Source of the DNA: UTCHB3 sp964431385
GTDB taxonomy: Bacteria; Bacteroidota; Ignavibacteria; Ignavibacteriales; Ignavibacteriaceae
Length of the DNA: 64,000 nt
Assembly: GCA_964431385.1 (NCBI GenBank)
Contig: CAYSJM010000005.1
Location: 44,834 to 108,833, forward strand
Direction of reading: 5' to 3'
The position numbers were made by a program, and so were the translations under genes. How positions within the stretch are numbered: the first letter of the stretch is position 1; each line of letters opens with the position of its first letter. The notes beneath the pieces are model-generated. The model made no database searches and had not been told where the DNA came from. It worked only from the letters and a program-made list of their open reading frames with translations. Shown piece after piece: positions 9,189 to 17,868 of this stretch.

Positions 9189-9822
9189 TCTCATTGGCTC
9201 TCTTCAATAGTCCTTCGGCTACACTCTTCCCCCAATGTGGGTGAATTGAGCTCTTTGGCTCAAAGGTATCAAATTTTTCCAAAGCAGAAACTATCATGGG
9301 TTTAGCTTTTTCCAGTCCACCACCCATCATCTCCGGCGTAAACATCACAACCATCCCTTTTTGAAGATCAACTCTGGGGTTGGAAGGGTCAAGTTCTGCA
9401 GCTTTATCGATATATTTTGTGGCGAGTGGTGAAAGTGCCATAAATCTTTCCATCGGACTGACCGTTATTCTCGCGTAAACAATCATCGATTTTATCACAT
9501 AAATATCTGAATTATCGGGTTCGAGAGAATCAGCACGATTGATGTATTTTTCTGCTTTGTCAATAATCTCTTCTTTTAAGATATTGTCTTTTTCACGCAT
9601 CGAAAGGGTTGCATTTGCCATCGATGCATAATATTGTGGAATCCACTCCCCTTTTTCAGCATCTGCAATTCTTTCAAAACCATTTTTTAGGAGCAGAGCC
9701 GTCTCAATGGTCTGTGCCGTATCCATTATCGCAAGATTTTTTTCGATCGCTTTAACCAATTTGTCACTTTGTGCAATAAGGGCACTACTCAACAAAATGA
9801 AAGCAAAAACTACATTTTTCAT
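9181..9822 (-). CDS. TPR-like periplasmic protein, hypothetical
   Basis: A 213-residue protein with a signal peptide (MKNVVFAFILLSSALIAQ). The rest is predicted helical with TPR-like pairs, for example EKYINRADSLEPDNSDIY and DKAAELDPSNPRVDLQKG, and a terminal HPHWGKSVAEGLLKRA. It begins 10 bases after the end of the TonB-dependent receptor gene, so it is probably co-expressed and may be an accessory or scaffold protein for that receptor. I do not recognise a named family. No catalytic motif is visible. Confidence 0.75.
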   Translation of the reverse strand: MKNVVFAFILLSSALIAQSDKLVKAIEKNLAIMDTAQTIETALLLKNGFERIADAEKGEWIPQYYASMANATLSMREKDNILKEEIIDKAEKYINRADSLEPDNSDIYVIKSMIVYARITVSPMERFMALSPLATKYIDKAAELDPSNPRVDLQKGMVVMFTPEMMGGGLEKAKPMIVSALEKFDTFEPKSSIHPHWGKSVAEGLLKRANEKK

Positions 9823-9832
9823 ATTTATTCTC

Positions 9833-11947
9833 TTATTTGTAATCTAATGAAATGAAAACACCCAAAAAGTAGGTGCGAAGTGCGGGTGCAATTACTTCCT
9901 GTCTTCTGATTCCGTCTGCTGAATACCGGTAGCCGTAAATATTCTCGTAGCCTGGTAGATTGGTAATCGAGACATATACGATGGTAAAATAGTCAAAAAT
10001 TGTGGTCAACCAACTCCCGTTAAAACTTAAACTATGTTGAACAGGGGTCATGTCGCCATTAAAAATCGGATTATTTGGATTAAAATATGGTCTTCCGGAA
10101 GTAAAAGTATAAGTAAATCCGATAAACGAATTAAGAGCTCTGAAGAACTGCTTGTAAACGAGTGACAGAGTATGCTCGGAGGCAAAAGTTGGAGTTGCTA
10201 ATGATGGAAAATCGCGATAATCTCTTTTTGTATCTAAGTAAGAGTAAGAAATCCAATAATCAATATTATCAAAAGTCGCACCCCTGTCTCTCCAGAAAAT
10301 GTCGATACCTCGGGCATACCCGCTACCATTGTTCCTGTACTCCGGCAAACTTAGAGTTGGGGATGTAAAATTTCTTTTAACGAGTGAAGAATATTCTTTG
10401 TAGTAACCTTCAATTCTAAAAGTCTGTCTCTCACCTATATACTGATAGTTTAGTATATAATGATCAGCCCGCTCAAAATCAAGATCCTTTGCCTGATATA
10501 AAAATATCCTTTCAGGAGTTTGATAGAACTGACCAAAAGCAAAGTTTATTTGATCATTTTCCCAAAGTTTTAGTGCAAATGAGAATCTTGGAGCAATGTT
10601 TGCTTTTTTGATGTAGTCTGCATATTCATACCGGACACCAACACGAAATGCTGCAATATTGGAGATGAAAAAGTCGGTCTCTGCAAAACCGGCGTAATAT
10701 TTGTCATCGAGTTGGGCTTTTAATGATGAGAAAGAATCATCTGCCTTTAAAAACCAGGTTTCACCACCAACAGTAAGGAAAGCATTGTCACCAATGTTCT
10801 TTGTCCCTTTTACTTTCACCTGATGAACCTGATCATCACGGTTTGCAGGGAATGTGTTTATTTGCAGATCATCATTATTGTTGCTGAACGAATATCCGGC
10901 AAAAAAAGCAATATCTCCGGGTAAAATATCTGTGTAATTTGTATTTACATAATAGTTGTTGTTGTTCAGTTGGAATCGGTTTTTTGTCCCCGGAGCATCA
11001 AGATTTGGGTTGTAGAGCGACAATTCCGTGTTTGAAAAAGTGCCGTAAAATTTGTACATCCCCGATTCACCTGTTTTATGGCGAAGAAAAAATGTACTCG
11101 CCTTGGTAATTGGTGCCACATCCCAATCCACTCGTTGCGGAATTATATTATTGTAAGGGGAAAGGTTAAAGTAGTCTGCGGAAATCCCAATTGCTGTTTT
11201 TTCCCATCTCTGGGTATGCACTGCATTAAAACCTGCTGCGAGAAGACCAAATGAACTTCTAGTATCGGGAGGAAGATCGATACTTCTCAAAAGTAAAGTT
11301 GAAGACAATGCCTGACCATATTGAGCGGAATAACCGCCCGTGCTGAAGATAGTTCCCTTAAAAAGCACAGGTGCAAACCTGCCCCTCTGAGGCACATCGG
11401 GCACATTGGAAAAATAAGGGTTCTGAACAACCATCTCATCGATAATGGTTTTAGTTTCTGCGGAAGAACCACCCCGTACAAAAAGTCCTTCCTGTTCACC
11501 AACCTGTGAGGTACCCGGAAGTGTGTTCAAAGCACCCGAAAGATCGCCAGTCGCTCCTGCGGTTGTGAGAATATCGAGAGGTTTTAGAACTACCGATTTT
11601 CTCTCATCAGAAGCTTCAAATGAACCGGCAGAAATGGTCACCTGCTTCATGATCTTGGCGTCGGGATCGAGTTTTATTTCAAATGTGAGTGGTTTCCCAT
11701 CCAGTAAAATCTTTGATTCTTTTGTTTTGTAGCCGATGTAACTGGCAATAAGAATCTGCTCGCCAGTTTCAGTTGTTGTAAATTCAAAATTCCCTTTCAC
11801 ATCGCTTGAGGCACCATCGTAGCTTCCCTTAATGAAGATATTTGCTCCTGTCAGCAATTCTCCCTGGGAAGAACGAATAACCCCTGAGATTTTGGTCTGT
11901 GAAAAAAGTGTGAAAGGTAACAGTAAAATCAGTAACAGATACTTCAT
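9833..11947 (-). CDS. TonB-dependent receptor with carboxypeptidase-regulatory-like domain
   Basis: A 704-residue outer-membrane receptor. It has a signal peptide (MKYLLLILLLPFTLFS), a CarboxypepD_reg-like Ig fold at about 20-95 (ISGVIRSSQGELLTGANIFIKG ... YIGYKT), a plug at about 110-220 (GDLSGALNTLPGTS, GLFVRGGSSAET) and then alternating beta-barrel strands. The barrel ends in a hydrophobic strand with an unusual final Lys, so the standard terminal aromatic is absent. It would take up a large or scarce ligand with TonB energy. The ligand is not evident: no riboswitch or metal-regulator site is seen upstream, and the neighbouring TPR-like protein is uninformative. Confidence 0.9.
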   Translation of the reverse strand: MKYLLLILLLPFTLFSQTKISGVIRSSQGELLTGANIFIKGSYDGASSDVKGNFEFTTTETGEQILIASYIGYKTKESKILLDGKPLTFEIKLDPDAKIMKQVTISAGSFEASDERKSVVLKPLDILTTAGATGDLSGALNTLPGTSQVGEQEGLFVRGGSSAETKTIIDEMVVQNPYFSNVPDVPQRGRFAPVLFKGTIFSTGGYSAQYGQALSSTLLLRSIDLPPDTRSSFGLLAAGFNAVHTQRWEKTAIGISADYFNLSPYNNIIPQRVDWDVAPITKASTFFLRHKTGESGMYKFYGTFSNTELSLYNPNLDAPGTKNRFQLNNNNYYVNTNYTDILPGDIAFFAGYSFSNNNDDLQINTFPANRDDQVHQVKVKGTKNIGDNAFLTVGGETWFLKADDSFSSLKAQLDDKYYAGFAETDFFISNIAAFRVGVRYEYADYIKKANIAPRFSFALKLWENDQINFAFGQFYQTPERIFLYQAKDLDFERADHYILNYQYIGERQTFRIEGYYKEYSSLVKRNFTSPTLSLPEYRNNGSGYARGIDIFWRDRGATFDNIDYWISYSYLDTKRDYRDFPSLATPTFASEHTLSLVYKQFFRALNSFIGFTYTFTSGRPYFNPNNPIFNGDMTPVQHSLSFNGSWLTTIFDYFTIVYVSITNLPGYENIYGYRYSADGIRRQEVIAPALRTYFLGVFISLDYK

Positions 11948-12039
11948 AGCATTCTTCTATTAGTTTATATTAAAACCTTCAAAAATTAATTAAAAGTTTC
12001 AAATAAGAGGAAAAATAATTGATGAGCGGAAAAAAGAGT

Positions 12040-12100
12040 GTATAAAAACAAAAAGAGAGGATATCAAAAGTTTGTATCAGAAACTTTCAATATTCTCTCT
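12040..12100 (-). terminator. Rho-independent terminator after the 12111-12842 gene
   Basis: Arms 12054-12064 and 12090-12100 (AGAGAGGATAT / ATATTCTCTCT, one mismatch or bulge) enclose a second nested inverted repeat (AAAGTTT ... AAACTTT). On the minus strand the hairpin is followed by TTTTTGTTTTT. It lies directly downstream of the small membrane protein gene and separates it from the TonB-dependent receptor gene. Confidence 0.75.
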
Positions 12101-12110
12101 TCAAAAAAGA

Positions 12111-12842
12111 TTAGAATGTTTTTATAAAATTGAGTGAGATGTTTGCCGGTGCAACCTGAGAGATGTTATAGTCAAAATAGAAATTCCAGGATGTTTCAAT
12201 GCTTTTGTTGTAAGATGAAACAAGCCGAACTGCATTAATGGCACTTGCAATTCTGTTCAGGATCATCCCACCAACCACAAATCTGATGTTGTTATTCCAA
12301 CTTTCGGATGAAGTCCAAAGTTCTCTGTAACCTTTTCGTTCATTGTTGCTTGTCCAGCTCCAGGAGTGAGTTGCAGTATTATACATCTTACTAAATCTAC
12401 CCTGTTTTGCCATGTCATCGTTGAAGTCGTTAATATTTAAGTAGTTACCAATGTCAGCGTAATAATCACCATTTTTAGCAGCCATGTTTTTCACTCCACC
12501 GTAAGACTCGGCGTATGAAAAATAATTATCTTTTTGCCTGTCAGAATAATATCTCATCCCACCATAAGCAAGCCACAGACCCGCTTCAGCTATTGTGAAA
12601 TATTTCCCGCTTGAATACCCTTCAGCATAAAGTTCTCCCATTCCGGGAAGGATTACAGAATAAAGAATTGCAAGTCCGGCATTTTTCTTTCCCGGGGCTT
12701 GAAGTGAAGGCTTAAATGAGAGATTGCTATTTTCGGGCATCTCTTTAAAATTCATATTGGTTCTAAAAGCCGCGAGTGAACTTGATTCTTGTGCACTTAC
12801 GACAAAAGAAACCGACAGTAAAATAACAAATAAACTTTTCAT
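12111..12842 (-). CDS. Conserved hypothetical membrane-associated protein (DUF5683-like)
   Basis: A 243-residue protein with a signal peptide (MKSLFVILLSVSFVVSAQ). A central hydrophobic stretch (LAILYSVILPGMGELYAEGYSSGKYF followed by AEAGLWLAYGGMRYY) resembles the Gly/Pro-rich first half of DUF5683-type proteins from Bacteroidota, which are predicted outer-membrane or membrane-associated. The assignment to that family is by resemblance only. The gene starts 9 bases after mtaB on the same strand and ends in its own terminator. No catalytic residues stand out. Confidence 0.7.
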   Translation of the reverse strand: MKSLFVILLSVSFVVSAQESSSLAAFRTNMNFKEMPENSNLSFKPSLQAPGKKNAGLAILYSVILPGMGELYAEGYSSGKYFTIAEAGLWLAYGGMRYYSDRQKDNYFSYAESYGGVKNMAAKNGDYYADIGNYLNINDFNDDMAKQGRFSKMYNTATHSWSWTSNNERKGYRELWTSSESWNNNIRFVVGGMILNRIASAINAVRLVSSYNKSIETSWNFYFDYNISQVAPANISLNFIKTF

Positions 12843-12851
12843 TAACTGACC

Positions 12852-14174
12852 TTAAACGGTAATCGGTTCGGTTTCAACTATTTCTCCGTAACATTGTTCT
12901 GCATCGTTAGAGAGAATCCTGAATTTTGAGAATTTGTTTGTAAACTCTGACTGGAAAGGATGGCTGACTCTCACATATTCTGATGAGAATCCTTTCATTT
13001 CACCCGAATTATCGGTATTTTCAAACAACACTTCCACTTCTTTGCCTGACATAGAAGAGTAAAACTCATCTTTTTTCTTCTGACTAAGAATCCTAAGTAC
13101 ATTAGTACGCCGCCTTCTTTCAGCGACATCGACCACTCCCGACATATTTATTGCCTTGGTTCTGGGTCGTTCAGAGTATGTAAAAACATGAAAATATGAA
13201 ACCGGGAGGTTTAAGAGGAAATTGTGCGTTTCTGTAAATTCCTTCTCACCTTCACCGGGGAAGCCGGTTATTACATCAACTCCGATTCCCAGACCGGGTA
13301 CAATTTTATTGGCTTTATATATCAACTTTTCATAGTCACCCGTTCCATATCTTCTCTGCATCAGGCGAAGTATAGTCGGACTGCCACTTTGTAGCGGGAT
13401 ATGAAAATGTTTCACTAATCTATCAGAACCTGCTGTAAGCTCAAGTATTCTGTCTGTCAACAAATTGGGTTCTATCGATGAAATGCGTATTCTGTAGTCA
13501 CCCGGCACTTCAATCAATTTTAGTAACAAATTGTAAAAAGAAGTGTCAACATTTTTGCCATAATCACCAACATTTACTCCGGTGAGAATAATCTCTTTAT
13601 ACCCGCCGTTAATCAACTCGGCGAATTTTTCCAACGCTTTACCGGGATCCATACTTCTGCTGCTTCCGCGAGCGAGAGGAATGGTACAAAAAGTACATTT
13701 GTAGTCACAACCATCCTGAATCTTAAAGTAGGCTCTTGTTCTGCCATCAGTGTCGCCTGAAGAAGCAAAACCAAATTCACTCGAAAGGTCTTCTACGGGA
13801 GAAACAAAGATACAGGCGAGGTCTCTTTTTTCAAAATTCTCGATGAATGAAAATACATCAAACTTTTCTTTACTGCCGAGTACTATATCGACGCCCTCGA
13901 TAGCAGCAATTTCTTCAGGGCGAAGTTGTGCATAACACCCTGTTACCACCACATAAGCATCAGGATTCGACCTTAAGGCTTTCCGGACGATTTGACGGCA
14001 GTCTTTTTCCGCATTCTCGGTGACGGTACATGTGTTTATTACATACACATCCGCTTCGTGATTAAAATCAACTACTTCAAAACCATTTTTCAGGAATTGC
14101 CTCCCGATTGTGGAGGTTTCCGAAAAATTAAGTTTACAACCTAATGTATGTAAAGCAACTTTCTTCATTAACAA
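12852..14174 (-). CDS. mtaB: tRNA t6A37 methylthiotransferase MtaB
   Basis: A 440-residue radical-SAM methylthiotransferase that adds a methylthio group to t6A at position 37 of tRNAs reading ANN codons. The N-terminal UPF0004 domain supplies three cluster cysteines (Cys13 in LGCKLN, one in NTCTVTENAEKDC, one in VVTGCYAQ). The radical-SAM motif is C156-x3-C160-x2-C163 (CDYKCTFC), and the C-terminal ~65 residues look like a TRAM domain. The HTLGCKLNFSET start is characteristic of MtaB as opposed to MiaB or RimO. Translation may begin at 14174 or at the second ATG at 14168. A terminator separates it from rpsA upstream, so it probably has its own promoter in 14175-14254. Confidence 0.93.
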   Translation of the reverse strand: MLMKKVALHTLGCKLNFSETSTIGRQFLKNGFEVVDFNHEADVYVINTCTVTENAEKDCRQIVRKALRSNPDAYVVVTGCYAQLRPEEIAAIEGVDIVLGSKEKFDVFSFIENFEKRDLACIFVSPVEDLSSEFGFASSGDTDGRTRAYFKIQDGCDYKCTFCTIPLARGSSRSMDPGKALEKFAELINGGYKEIILTGVNVGDYGKNVDTSFYNLLLKLIEVPGDYRIRISSIEPNLLTDRILELTAGSDRLVKHFHIPLQSGSPTILRLMQRRYGTGDYEKLIYKANKIVPGLGIGVDVITGFPGEGEKEFTETHNFLLNLPVSYFHVFTYSERPRTKAINMSGVVDVAERRRRTNVLRILSQKKKDEFYSSMSGKEVEVLFENTDNSGEMKGFSSEYVRVSHPFQSEFTNKFSKFRILSNDAEQCYGEIVETEPITV

Positions 14175-14254
14175 TCTAAAAAATTAAACATAAATTTAAC
14201 TCACAATGCCGGTTCAAAAAAGGCAGTTTCCTGTCTGAAATTACCCCTGGAATA

Positions 14255-14287
14255 TAAAAAAGAGGCTGCACTAAAAATGCAGCCTCT
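14255..14287 (-). terminator. Rho-independent terminator of rpsA
   Basis: A perfect 10-bp stem (14261-14270 with 14278-14287, AGAGGCTGCA / TGCAGCCTCT) and a 7-base loop. On the minus strand it is followed by a T run (complement of 14256-14260). It sits 25 bases after the rpsA stop. Confidence 0.88.
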
Positions 14288-14311
14288 AATTACATGATCA
14301 ATAATTGATCA

Positions 14312-16126
14312 TTAATTTCCTTCTTTTTTAGGTTTTCCGGCAGCCGGAGAAACTTCAAATGTAGGGAAATCGAGATTTTCAACTTTGGAGGTTTCTGCGT
14401 TCTGGAAATCAGAAACATTAACTTTCTCAAGTTTATGAGTAGCCATGTATTCTTTTATTTCCTCTTCGTCTTTATCTTTAAGATAAGCGACGGAGCTAAG
14501 AACGATTTTTTTGTTCTCTTTGTCGAAATCAATTACTTTAAGGCTTACTTCCTGATCAATGAGGAAATGGTTTCCAACATTTTTAACCTTGCCGGGTGAA
14601 AGTTGTGAAGTAGGAACAAAAGCATCAACGCCTTCTTCCAGTTCAACAATAACACCTTTTTCGATCAATCTTGAAATTTTTCCTTTAGTTTCAGTTCCGG
14701 TTCCATAAAGGGTTTCGAATCTGTCCCAGGGATTATCCTGAATCTGTTTGTGACCCAATGAGATTTTTCTCTGTTCGGTATCAACAGTGAGAACCACTAC
14801 ATCAATTCTTTCACCTTTTTTGACAACTTCCCCGGGGTGGCGGATTTTCTTTGTCCATGAAAGATCACTGATGTGGATGAGTCCGTCGATTCCGGGCTCC
14901 AGTTCAACAAAAACACCAAAGGTGGTAAGATTTCTTACGATACCTGTGTGTTTGCTGCCAACAGGGTATTTAGCCATCAATTCATGCCATGGATCCGGTT
15001 CAAGCTGTTTCATACCGAGAGAAATTTTCTTCTCTTCAGCATCAAGGCTAAGGATTACTGCCTCGATTACCTGTCCCATTGAAACCATCTGTGATGGATG
15101 TTTGATGTGCTGAGTCCAGCTCATTTCACTGTTGTGAATGAGACCTTCGATGCCTTTTTCGATTTCGATAAATGCACCATACTCGGTAAGAGAAACAACT
15201 CTGCCTGAAACTTTTTTGCCAATTTCATATTTTTCGGCAATGTTTTCCCATGGGTGCGGGAGAAGTTTTTTAAGGCTAAGAGAAATTCTTCTCTTCTCTT
15301 CGTCGAAGTCTGTAACAACAACTTTTATCTTCTCATCAAGTTTAACCACTTCGTTGGGGTGATTAATTCTGCCCCAGCTAAGATCGGTGATATGGATAAG
15401 ACCGTCAACACCACCGAGATCCACAAACACACCAAAATCTGTAATTGCTTTAACAGTACCTTCGAGGATTTGACCCTTGTCGAGGCTGTGTAAAATTGCG
15501 TGTCTCTGATCAGCGAGTTCTTCTTCAACGAGCACTTTGTGTGATACGACAACATTCTCAGTAGGGATGTTAACTTTAACTACTTTAAAGTCCATCTCTC
15601 TGCCGACAAATGCGTCAAAGTCTCTGATTGGGCGTACATCAATTTGTGACCCGGGAAGGAATGCATCCATACCCATAAGGTCAACAACCATACCGCCTTT
15701 AATTCTGCGGGTGATTCTACCTTGAATAACATCACCACTATCGTGTGCTGCAAGAACTCTTTCCCAAACTCTCAAGAAATCTGCTCTCTTCTTGCTGAGA
15801 ACCAGGTTACCTTCCTGATCTTCAACGGATTCGAGAACCACTTCGACTTCGGTTCCAAGTTTAAGGTCGGTCATACCTTCAAATTCTGAAATGGGTATCT
15901 GACCTTCTGATTTGAAACCAACATCCACTATGACATAGTCGGGCTGAATACGAACAATTTTACCCTTGACCATCTCTTTCTCTTTGACATTTCTAAACGA
16001 TTCGCCAAAGAGTGATGCGAGTTCTGAAAATTCTTCCTGTGTATATTCGTCATCAAAGAAATATTTCTTTGATTTGTTAAACAAGACCTCAAGATCCAAT
16101 GTTGGGGTCTTCTTTTCTTCGGACAT
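14312..16126 (-). CDS. rpsA: 30S ribosomal protein S1
   Basis: A 604-residue S1 protein with six S1/OB-fold repeats, beginning near KEMVKGKIVRIQ, GDVIQGRITRRI, GQILEGTVKAIT, GKKVSGRVVSLT, GSKHTGIVRNLT and GTETKGKISRLI. Repeats 3-5 have the complete RNA-binding face (FGVFVDL, GLIHITDLSW, KRRISLSLK). It unwinds mRNA leaders on the 30S subunit. The start is supported by a strong GGAGG seven bases upstream of the ATG, which is notable in a genome where most genes lack one. It follows ispH after a 107-base leader and ends in a strong terminator. cmk-ispH-rpsA is a widely seen bacterial gene order. Confidence 0.97.
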   Translation of the reverse strand: MSEEKKTPTLDLEVLFNKSKKYFFDDEYTQEEFSELASLFGESFRNVKEKEMVKGKIVRIQPDYVIVDVGFKSEGQIPISEFEGMTDLKLGTEVEVVLESVEDQEGNLVLSKKRADFLRVWERVLAAHDSGDVIQGRITRRIKGGMVVDLMGMDAFLPGSQIDVRPIRDFDAFVGREMDFKVVKVNIPTENVVVSHKVLVEEELADQRHAILHSLDKGQILEGTVKAITDFGVFVDLGGVDGLIHITDLSWGRINHPNEVVKLDEKIKVVVTDFDEEKRRISLSLKKLLPHPWENIAEKYEIGKKVSGRVVSLTEYGAFIEIEKGIEGLIHNSEMSWTQHIKHPSQMVSMGQVIEAVILSLDAEEKKISLGMKQLEPDPWHELMAKYPVGSKHTGIVRNLTTFGVFVELEPGIDGLIHISDLSWTKKIRHPGEVVKKGERIDVVVLTVDTEQRKISLGHKQIQDNPWDRFETLYGTGTETKGKISRLIEKGVIVELEEGVDAFVPTSQLSPGKVKNVGNHFLIDQEVSLKVIDFDKENKKIVLSSVAYLKDKDEEEIKEYMATHKLEKVNVSDFQNAETSKVENLDFPTFEVSPAAGKPKKEGN

Positions 16127-16233
16127 TAATCCTCCAATGTACGGTTATTGCTGTTTGCTCAAAACTGCCAAAGGGCTCGCAGCATTATTGATTGGTTAGT
16201 GTAACATATACTGACTAACTGCAGTTTATTGTG

Positions 16234-17136
16234 CTATAAAACTTCTTGTTCTATTCCAAATTTTTCTTCTATAAGCCGTTTGAAATCCCTCATCACCCAG
16301 TGGGGTGTGGAAGTTGCACCTGTGATTCCAACGGAATTTGCCCCTTCAAACCAGCTCCAGTCAATCTCTTCTTTTGTCTCGGCAAAATATGTTCTCTCAT
16401 TTACATCATGACAGATGTGGTAGAGTACCTTTCCGTTGCTCGATTTTCTTCCGGCTGTAAATATTATAATATCATTCTCTGCGGCAAATTGCTGAAGCTT
16501 TTTCTCTCTGCCAGAGACCTGTCCACAAATAGTATCTTTTGCGTGATATTCAACCGCAGTCTCCTCGATTGAACCTATTACGAGAGTGTCCAGTTTTTGT
16601 CGAAGAGCTTCTGCAACTTCTTTAAATTCCTGTTTATCCATTGTGGTCTGCGAGAAAAGAACAGTCGGTTTGGTAAAATCCACCGATTCAAGTGCCTCTT
16701 CCTTGTTCAATACCACTATGGCTGTTTTCCCCGTAACTCCATTAATTCCAATAACCTCGGCATGATTCTTTTTCCCAAAAATCACTACCTGGAAATCTTT
16801 GTCAACAAATTTTCTCACCCGTTCCTGCACCTTAATTACAATGGGACATGTGGCATCCACCAACTCGAGTCCATATTCAAGAGCAAGTTTGTAGGTTGCT
16901 GGTGGTTCTCCATGAGCACGGATAAGTACCCGACTCCCCTTTGGAAGTCTGTGAAAATCTTCAACACTCACGGTTTCGAGCCCAAGGTTATTCAGTCGCT
17001 GCACTTCAACAGTATTGTGAATAACATCGCCAAGGCAAAAAACTTTTGGTTTGTCTTTTAGAGAATCTTCAGCAATATCAATCGTCCTGACCACTCCCCA
17101 GCAAAATCCGGCATTTTTATCAATCGTAACTTTCAT
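16234..17136 (-). CDS. ispH: 4-hydroxy-3-methylbut-2-enyl diphosphate reductase (IspH/LytB)
   Basis: A 300-residue 4Fe-4S enzyme for the last step of the MEP isoprenoid pathway, making IPP and DMAPP. The three cluster cysteines are visible: Cys12 (GFCWGVVRT), Cys97 (VDATCPIV) and Cys204 (DTICGQVSGRE). Substrate residues His40, His74 (RAHGEPP), His124 and Glu126 (NHAEVIG) and the C-terminal TGATSTP loop are also present. The length is typical. It lies 32 bases after cmk and is in the same transcript direction as cmk and rpsA. Confidence 0.96.
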   Translation of the reverse strand: MKVTIDKNAGFCWGVVRTIDIAEDSLKDKPKVFCLGDVIHNTVEVQRLNNLGLETVSVEDFHRLPKGSRVLIRAHGEPPATYKLALEYGLELVDATCPIVIKVQERVRKFVDKDFQVVIFGKKNHAEVIGINGVTGKTAIVVLNKEEALESVDFTKPTVLFSQTTMDKQEFKEVAEALRQKLDTLVIGSIEETAVEYHAKDTICGQVSGREKKLQQFAAENDIIIFTAGRKSSNGKVLYHICHDVNERTYFAETKEEIDWSWFEGANSVGITGATSTPHWVMRDFKRLIEEKFGIEQEVL

Positions 17137-17168
17137 CTGTTCACCTTTTTCTTAGTCAAACCAAAATC

Positions 17169-17846
17169 TTAGTTCAACTGTTCCTTTTCACGCACAAGTT
17201 TTACAATATGATTGCATTGTTCTTCAAGAGTCATCGAAGTGGTGTCAATCTCGATGGCATCGTCAGTTTTGCTTAGTGGAGAAACTTCTCTTCCAGAATC
17301 GTATTTATCGCGTCTGATGATGCTTGCTCTTACATCGTCGAACGACATTTTTGCTCCCTGAGCCTGAAGTTCGGAGAGGCGTCTTTTAGCTCTTTCATCC
17401 ACTGATGCAGTAAAGAAAAATTTAAAATCTGCATCCGGAAAAACAACTGAACCGATGTCTCTACCCTCCATAACCACACCACCCTGTTTCCCCATCTCCT
17501 GTTGCATTCTTACAAGTTCAGTTCTAATTTCAGAAATGCTGCTAATTTTTGAGACATTTTGGTTAATCTCTTCAGTTCTTATAGCAGCAGAAACATCCTC
17601 ATCATTCAGAAAAACGATGTTCCCGTCCTCCCCTGGTTTAAGAGTGATTTGATGATTAGGAAGAAGCTCCAACAATGCCTCTTTATTATCCAAATTCCCC
17701 GTTCTTATAGCAAGAAGTGTCACCGCCCTGTACATCGCTCCGGTATCTATAAACAGATATCCAAGCCTCTTTGCAACAAGCTTTGCAGTACTGCTCTTAC
17801 CCGACCCCGCGGGTCCATCTATAGCTACTGTAAACATTTTTTTCAT
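17169..17846 (-). CDS. cmk: Cytidylate kinase
   Basis: Phosphorylates CMP and dCMP. From the ATG at 17846 it is 225 residues, the normal length for Cmk. It opens with FTVAIDGPAGSGKSST, whose P-loop (GPAGSGKS) is at about 11-18, then GYLFIDTGAMYRA and the MEGRDIGSVVFPDA motif. The frame stays open for 83 more codons upstream (to 18095), but that part overlaps the glycosyltransferase gene and carries no Cmk homology, so the long start is rejected. The ATG lies 22 bases after the glycosyltransferase stop. Confidence 0.95.
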   Translation of the reverse strand: MKKMFTVAIDGPAGSGKSSTAKLVAKRLGYLFIDTGAMYRAVTLLAIRTGNLDNKEALLELLPNHQITLKPGEDGNIVFLNDEDVSAAIRTEEINQNVSKISSISEIRTELVRMQQEMGKQGGVVMEGRDIGSVVFPDADFKFFFTASVDERAKRRLSELQAQGAKMSFDDVRASIIRRDKYDSGREVSPLSKTDDAIEIDTTSMTLEEQCNHIVKLVREKEQLN

Positions 17847-17868
17847 AGCTTGGAAATATACGGAATTT

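Noticed and set aside
16127..16233. Possible structured S1 leader (GTTAGT/ACTAAC inverted repeat)
   Set aside because: The stem is short, with no T run and no match to a leader I recognise; it is not strong enough to call a regulatory RNA.
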